From an uncultured bacterium (GTDB lineage Bacteria > Cyanobacteriota > Vampirovibrionia > Gastranaerophilales > Gastranaerophilaceae): a DNA stretch of 17,942 nt. Made by a program: the position numbers and the translations under genes. The stretch lies in assembly GCA_949299435.1 (NCBI GenBank), contig CASGAK010000127.1, positions 1 through 17,942 of the forward strand. The letters are read 5' to 3'. Every line of letters starts with the position of its first letter. Positions within the stretch are counted from its first letter, which is position 1. The notes under the pieces are model-generated. The model was given only the letters and a program-made list of their open reading frames with translations. It ran no database searches and was not told where the DNA came from. Below are positions 14,605 through 17,942 of this stretch, in pieces.

Positions 14605-15336
14605 ATGTTAACAATTAGTCCTGTAAGTAATCAAAGAATTAATTCTGTGTATTTTGGCAATAGAAATATCTCAGAAGTAGATAAATTAAAAGCAGAATAT
14701 GATAATGACGAAGATCGTATGCTTTGGGAAAAGCAGCATCGAGATTTAGAAGAGATTATAGCGGACAAAGAAAAAAGTATACCAAAGCCTATGAAGACAG
14801 CAATGAAAGGCGGAGCTGTATTCGCCGCAGGAGTTTTAGGTGGTATGGCAACAGGCTGGAGTGCAAAATATATTTTAGCTGCCTTTAAAGATATGTATAG
14901 TTCTCCAATTGTCCAAAAAATAACTAAGAAATTCTCTGAAAATATTTCAGAACCGCTTAAAAAAGGTCTGAAAAAAGCAGAAACATATTTTTCTAAAAAA
15001 ATTACAGCGGTTAAAAACACCTCAACATATAAAAATAACAAAGCTAAACTTAATAGCAAACTAAAACAGTTTGCTAGCTCAGATGTTGTAACTTCACTGA
15101 AAAAATTTGGTAAAAGTGTTGCCGATAATAAAATAGTTAAAAAAGTTACAAATGTGATTGATACTTTCTTTGGATTTTTAGCTGAAGGAGTTGTAAAAGC
15201 ATACAATAAAATTATAGGAATTGATTATAAAAAAGCAGCAGTAGGTACATTGAGTGTTGCTGGCGGTATTTCTACGGGTGCAGTAGAGGCTATTGATGAA
15301 TTTAAAAAACCTGAAATTGCTGAAGGAGAAGAATAA
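14605..15336 (+). CDS. Lysine-rich protein with N-terminal SVxFG motif, unknown function
   Basis: 243 aa. A short N-terminus carries INSVYFGNRN (12-21), followed by an acidic helical segment, a Gly/Ala-rich hydrophobic stretch (about 67-95, GGAVFAAGVLGGMATGW) that could span or insert in a membrane, a long lysine-rich amphipathic helical region with repeated KKF/KKI patterns, and a second Gly/Ala-rich stretch near 215-230. There is no classical signal peptide. GGAG precedes the ATG by five bases. The stop overlaps the next start (TAATG), so it forms a coupled pair with the following gene, which has a similar N-terminus. No family recognised; likely lineage-restricted. Confidence 0.75.
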   Translation: MLTISPVSNQRINSVYFGNRNISEVDKLKAEYDNDEDRMLWEKQHRDLEEIIADKEKSIPKPMKTAMKGGAVFAAGVLGGMATGWSAKYILAAFKDMYSSPIVQKITKKFSENISEPLKKGLKKAETYFSKKITAVKNTSTYKNNKAKLNSKLKQFASSDVVTSLKKFGKSVADNKIVKKVTNVIDTFFGFLAEGVVKAYNKIIGIDYKKAAVGTLSVAGGISTGAVEAIDEFKKPEIAEGEE

Positions 15337-15824
15337 TGAAAGTAGCTTCAGTATCATTCACAAGTTATAATGAAAACAGAAAACAAGATATTGAAGAAAA
15401 AAAGAAAAAAGTTGGCGAAGTAGCTCTTGGCGGAGGTGCTGTTGCGGCTGCAAGTAATAAAGCCGGTTTAAAAATGTTTAATTCTACAAAAAAATTAGGA
15501 TATTTGTCCCAAGAAGTTGTAGATAATATCAAATTTGCACAAAAGCCGATAAAGCAATCTAAGAGTCTGTTCGGTAATTTTGGTAAAATGGCCAGAGAGT
15601 TTACAGAAAGCATAACAGGCTGGGTTCAAAAAACTCCCGTATTGAGTAAAATTGTTAAAAGCAGACCATTCATAGGAGTCGCATCATTTTTAGGCTTTGG
15701 CCTTGCCTTAATGACACTTTTGACAGGACTTACAAATATAGCAAAAACTACATCTATTGCTTATGGTGAGCATATCCAAAAATCTCAGTTTTTAAATTCA
15801 TTAGCTAATGATGAAGATGTATAA
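15336..15824 (+). CDS. Partner protein with N-terminal SVSFT motif, unknown function
   Basis: 162 aa. It begins MKVASVSFTSYNENR, then a charged helix (17-28), a Gly/Ala-rich stretch (30-43, ALGGGAVAAASNKAG), a polar helical region and a hydrophobic C-terminal segment (about 109-132, FIGVASFLGFGLALMTLLTG) likely to be membrane-associated. GGAG lies upstream within the end of the preceding gene. It shares three features with its partner: the SVxF(G/T) N-terminus, Gly/Ala-rich patches and lysine-rich helices, so the two may be distant paralogues or subunits of one assembly. A terminator follows about 90 bases after the stop. Confidence 0.75.
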   Translation: MKVASVSFTSYNENRKQDIEEKKKKVGEVALGGGAVAAASNKAGLKMFNSTKKLGYLSQEVVDNIKFAQKPIKQSKSLFGNFGKMAREFTESITGWVQKTPVLSKIVKSRPFIGVASFLGFGLALMTLLTGLTNIAKTTSIAYGEHIQKSQFLNSLANDEDV

Positions 15825-15916
15825 ATATATACTCGAAAAAATTGAGATATGTAACAAGGGTGGATTTTTATAATGAAATCAATTTAAATGGGCTGTTAAT
15901 GTTGATATTAAATAAA

Positions 15917-15943
15917 ACGAGGGTATTCCATCGTATTTTTTTA
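15917..15943 (+). terminator. Intrinsic terminator of the two-gene SVxF unit
   Basis: ACGAGGG and CCATCGT pair around the loop TATT with one G-A mismatch, and a run of seven T follows after one base. It lies about 90 bases after the stop at 15824. Confidence 0.6.
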
Positions 15944-16146
15944 TTCCACAGTATTTGATGTCAGTGCAGTAAATTATATCTATCTTATTATTTACTGTAA
16001 TATAGCCGCTAAGCTACTACTATTAATAAATGAGATTTTAAAAATATATTGTTTAATTTCTTTTTATTAATAGATTTAATATGTTTACATAAATATAATA
16101 TAAAAGAATAATATAGAAATATCTGTTTTTTTGATAAAGTATCAGT
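15944..16146. other. Gene-free AT-rich stretch before folP with two inverted repeats
   Basis: The 322-base gap between 15824 and 16147 holds the terminator above and no convincing gene. CAGTAAAT/ATTTACTG (15967-15997) and CTATTAATAAA/TTTATTAATAG (16020-16073) are perfect inverted repeats, the latter with a 32-base spacer. TGATA-AAG-TATCA (16132-16144) sits immediately before the folP ATG. No Shine-Dalgarno is seen, and no promoter stands out. No tRNA-like structure was found. Confidence 0.5.
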
Positions 16147-17286
16147 ATGAAAGATTTTGTAATAAAAGAAATTATAACCGACGAAATAGAAAAAGAGATA
16201 GAACGAATAGGTTTTGACAGAACATATTCCAAACGTGGTGCATTAAAGTTTAAATATAAAAACATAAAGATATATAACTTGACACCTGTGCAGGCAAATA
16301 TATTAAAGCAGACGGCATTGTCTTACGGAGCTGACTGTGCAACCCACAAAGAAACAATCACAGCCAAAATAGAAAAAACCGACTGTATATTAGGCGGCAG
16401 TTATTCTCAGCTAAAAAAAATATCAGAAAAGTTGCAACAACAACCCTTCGGTTTGAAAGACTTATCAAAAGAGATTGATATTTTGTTGGGTAAAACCAAG
16501 CTAAGTAATACGAAGATAGTCGGGATATTAAATTTAACACCTGATTCATTTTCAGACGGCGGTGAATTTTTGGATTATGAAAAAGCGACAGAGCATTTAA
16601 AATATATGATAGACAGCGGAGCAGATGTAATAGATATCGGAGCGGAATCTACAAAACCTTATTCAACACCTGTATCAGCAGAAGCTCAAATTGACAGACT
16701 TTTACCGATATTAGAGTTTGTAAAAGAGCAAAATATAACTGTACCGATAAGTATAGATACAAGAAGTGCAAAAGTAGCAGATGTATGTATTCAAAACGGG
16801 GCTTCGATAATAAATGATGTATCCGGATTTGATTATGATGAAAACATGGTTGATGTGATAGCAAATTATGGGGTAAAAATAATTCTTCAGCATTCCAAAG
16901 GCACCCCTGAAACTATGCAGGATAATCCGTGCTACGATAGCTTAATTGATGAAATTTATCTAAATCTGAAACAAAAAATAGATTATGCCATATCAAAAGG
17001 GATAGAAAAAGAAAATATAATACTGGATCCCGGAATTGGTTTTGGAAAGACAAGGGAAGATAATTTTGAAATTCTAAAACGTATAGAAGAATTTAACGGA
17101 CTTGGCTGTGAATTAATGCTAGGGCTTTCACGAAAATCTTTGTTAAATATGCAGGATTATGATAACGATATGAAAGATATATTTACAGTAGCTCTAAATA
17201 CTCTTGCAGTGGAAAGAAAAGTAGACTATATAAGAGTGCATAACGTAAGATTGCATAAGATTTTGATGGGATTAGAGATATTTTAA
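16147..17286 (+). CDS. folP: Dihydropteroate synthase, long form
   Basis: 379 aa. The catalytic TIM barrel starts near residue 123 and holds all expected blocks: ILNLTPDSFSDGG (127-139), DIGAESTKP (163-171), SIDTRS (202-207), INDVSGF (222-228), LQHSKGTPETMQ (247-258), LDPGIGFGKT (293-302), LGLSRKS (325-331) and RVHNV (363-367). It joins p-aminobenzoate to dihydropterin pyrophosphate in folate synthesis and is the sulfonamide target. The N-terminal 115 residues form an extra domain, with LTPVQANILKQTALSYGADCA near 45-65; to my knowledge similar extensions occur in other long bacterial DHPS proteins. The barrel position usually written MHM(R/K)G is QHSKG here. No other folate gene is in view. 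The ATG has no Shine-Dalgarno, so the exact start is uncertain. Confidence 0.93.
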   Translation: MKDFVIKEIITDEIEKEIERIGFDRTYSKRGALKFKYKNIKIYNLTPVQANILKQTALSYGADCATHKETITAKIEKTDCILGGSYSQLKKISEKLQQQPFGLKDLSKEIDILLGKTKLSNTKIVGILNLTPDSFSDGGEFLDYEKATEHLKYMIDSGADVIDIGAESTKPYSTPVSAEAQIDRLLPILEFVKEQNITVPISIDTRSAKVADVCIQNGASIINDVSGFDYDENMVDVIANYGVKIILQHSKGTPETMQDNPCYDSLIDEIYLNLKQKIDYAISKGIEKENIILDPGIGFGKTREDNFEILKRIEEFNGLGCELMLGLSRKSLLNMQDYDNDMKDIFTVALNTLAVERKVDYIRVHNVRLHKILMGLEIF

Positions 17287-17292
17287 AAAGCA

Positions 17293-17345
17293 TATCGCTA
17301 TAAGGGGTAATTGTCTTTAATTTCCTACTTATCAGCGATAATTTT
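17293..17345 (+). terminator. Possible folP terminator
   Basis: TATCGCT (17293-17299) pairs with AGCGATA (17334-17340), extended by TAAG/CTTA with a small bulge, and ATTTT follows. It begins seven bases after the folP stop. The large interior loop makes it imperfect. Confidence 0.5.
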
Positions 17346-17459
17346 AGCAAAATACCTAATCTGCTTATACCGTTTGAGTTAAGAATAAATATTTTGATTT
17401 GATGTAATAAAATGAAAGTAATAAGAGCTATGTAAATAGAAAATATATTGCTAAAATTC

Positions 17460-17488
17460 TTGCACGTTTTCATAAAACTTGTTATAAT
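17460..17488 (+). promoter_or_regulatory. Strong extended -10 promoter for the poly-G prepilin gene
   Basis: TTGCAC (17460-17465) and TATAAT (17483-17488) are 17 bases apart, and TGT directly before TATAAT makes an extended -10 element. Transcription would start near 17495, leaving a leader of about 40 bases with AAAGGAG before the ATG at 17535. This is the best promoter in the window. Confidence 0.8.
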
Positions 17489-17534
17489 AAAAAAGCAGAT
17501 GATGAAAATTGATAAAAAACGAAAGGAGCTGAAA

Positions 17535-17942
17535 ATGCAGACTATGATTGAATTTACGGGGGGGGGGGGCACCGCAAAAATACCCGCTTAGAGGTAAAAA
17601 TTTAAACAAATCAGAAATTGCTCGAGAAATCAAAGAGCAAAATATAACATTAAGTAATCAAAAGTTTAGAAGCAAAAAAGCATTCACCCTAGCAGAAGTG
17701 TTGATAACCTTAGGCGTAATCGGAATAGTTGCTGCAATGACACTGCCTACTGTAATTACTAATTATAAGAAAAAGCAGACTGTAGTACAGTTAAAAAAGG
17801 CATATACAGAGCTAAGCCAAGCAATGAAATTAGCGGAGAACAAACATGGATTTTTAGAAGGCTGGGATTTATCAAATTTTGCTACAGCACAAGAAAGAAC
17901 GGATTATTTTGGTGAAAATTACGTATACCCTTTTATCAAAAC
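17535..17942 (+). CDS. Prepilin-like protein with poly-G switch, out of frame here, 3' end cut off
   Basis: AAAGGAG six bases upstream sets the ATG at 17535, which reads MQTMIEFT and then a 12-G run. In that register a TAG stops it at 17589-17591 after 18 codons. The frame one base off is open from the G run to the window edge. It encodes a leader of about 40 residues (APQKYPLRGKNLNKSEIARE onward), then a class III signal KKA|FTLAEVLITLGVIGIVAA with Glu at mature position 5, the assembly helix and the start of the soluble domain (TNYKKKQTVVQLKKAYTELS). Eleven or 14 G would join the two. A TTG at 17548 is already in the prepilin frame but has no ribosome binding site. The predicted leader (about 49 residues in the joined form) is far longer than the five residues of the other prepilin here. 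The gene continues beyond 17942. Either a phase-variable gene in the OFF state or a homopolymer length error. Confidence 0.75.
17558..17569 (+). repeat. Homopolymeric G12 tract near the 5' end of the prepilin gene
   Basis: Twelve consecutive G, eight codons after the ATG. The next longest G or C run in the window is six. Such tracts change length by slipped-strand mispairing. Each unit change shifts the reading frame of the downstream prepilin, so about one length in three is ON. Confidence 0.9.

Noticed and set aside
14631..15206. Minus-strand open frame of 191 codons opposite the SVxFG protein gene
   Set aside because: It is a reverse-strand shadow of a lysine-rich gene, with Ser/Leu/Phe-rich composition. 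The plus-strand gene has a good ribosome binding site and a coupled partner.
15841..15890. Very short frame ATGAAATCAATTTAA after a purine-rich stretch
   Set aside because: It would encode only four residues and has no supporting context.
17183..17633. Minus-strand open frames across the poly-G region beginning MPPPPV
   Set aside because: The prolines come only from reading the G tract in reverse. The frames overlap folP and the prepilin on the other strand and have no ribosome binding site.

Overview
The window is about 17.9 kb of AT-rich bacterial chromosome with dense genes on both strands. It has housekeeping genes (rsmH, gltX, cdd, folP, a C-terminal processing protease), division-type membrane coiled-coil proteins, several secreted proteins and two prepilin-like proteins carrying A|FT-x-AE-x-LITLG N-termini. 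Low GC, diderm-style exported proteins, these prepilin-like proteins and short N-termini with an SVxF(G/T) motif suggest a gut Gastranaerophilales-type member of Vampirovibrionia (Melainabacteria). That assignment is inferred from protein style and was not tested by a search. No rRNA, tRNA, CRISPR array or complete mobile element was seen.

Layout. Positions 1-77 hold the tail of an unidentified plus-strand gene, which shares a bidirectional terminator with a minus-strand HD-GYP-like gene whose metal ligands are largely lost. From about 4930 down to 1581 the minus strand carries gltX, a small unknown gene, rsmH and an FtsL-like protein. A minus-strand prepilin-like gene (5169-5867) is divergent from a ribbon-helix-helix regulator, and a 17-bp palindrome lies between them. 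Plus-strand genes then follow: a secreted protein with a strand-rich C-terminus, an FtsB/DivIC-like protein with a long TPR protein, and a secreted HExxH protein with an S41 protease. A minus-strand pair (cdd and a coupled zinc-ribbon protein) comes next, then a secreted protein converging on a small secreted protein. A zinc-ribbon/radical-SAM pair and a coupled pair of lineage-type small proteins follow, then a long-form dihydropteroate synthase.

The most notable signal is at the right edge. A strong extended -10 promoter and a good ribosome binding site lead into an ATG. Eight codons later there is an uninterrupted run of 12 G in otherwise AT-rich DNA, and then an open frame with a long leader and a prepilin N-terminus. 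With 12 G the ATG frame stops after 18 codons; with 11 (or 14) G it runs straight into the prepilin. This looks like a slipped-strand ON/OFF switch for a surface or secreted pilin-like protein, shown here in the OFF register, unless the run length is a sequencing error.

How the genes relate: rsmH plus the FtsL-like protein, and the FtsB-like plus TPR proteins, look like two dispersed pieces of a division gene set. The two prepilins, the secreted metallopeptidase and the S41 protease all act outside the cytoplasm. The ribbon-helix-helix protein is a candidate local regulator of its divergent prepilin and of the next secreted gene.
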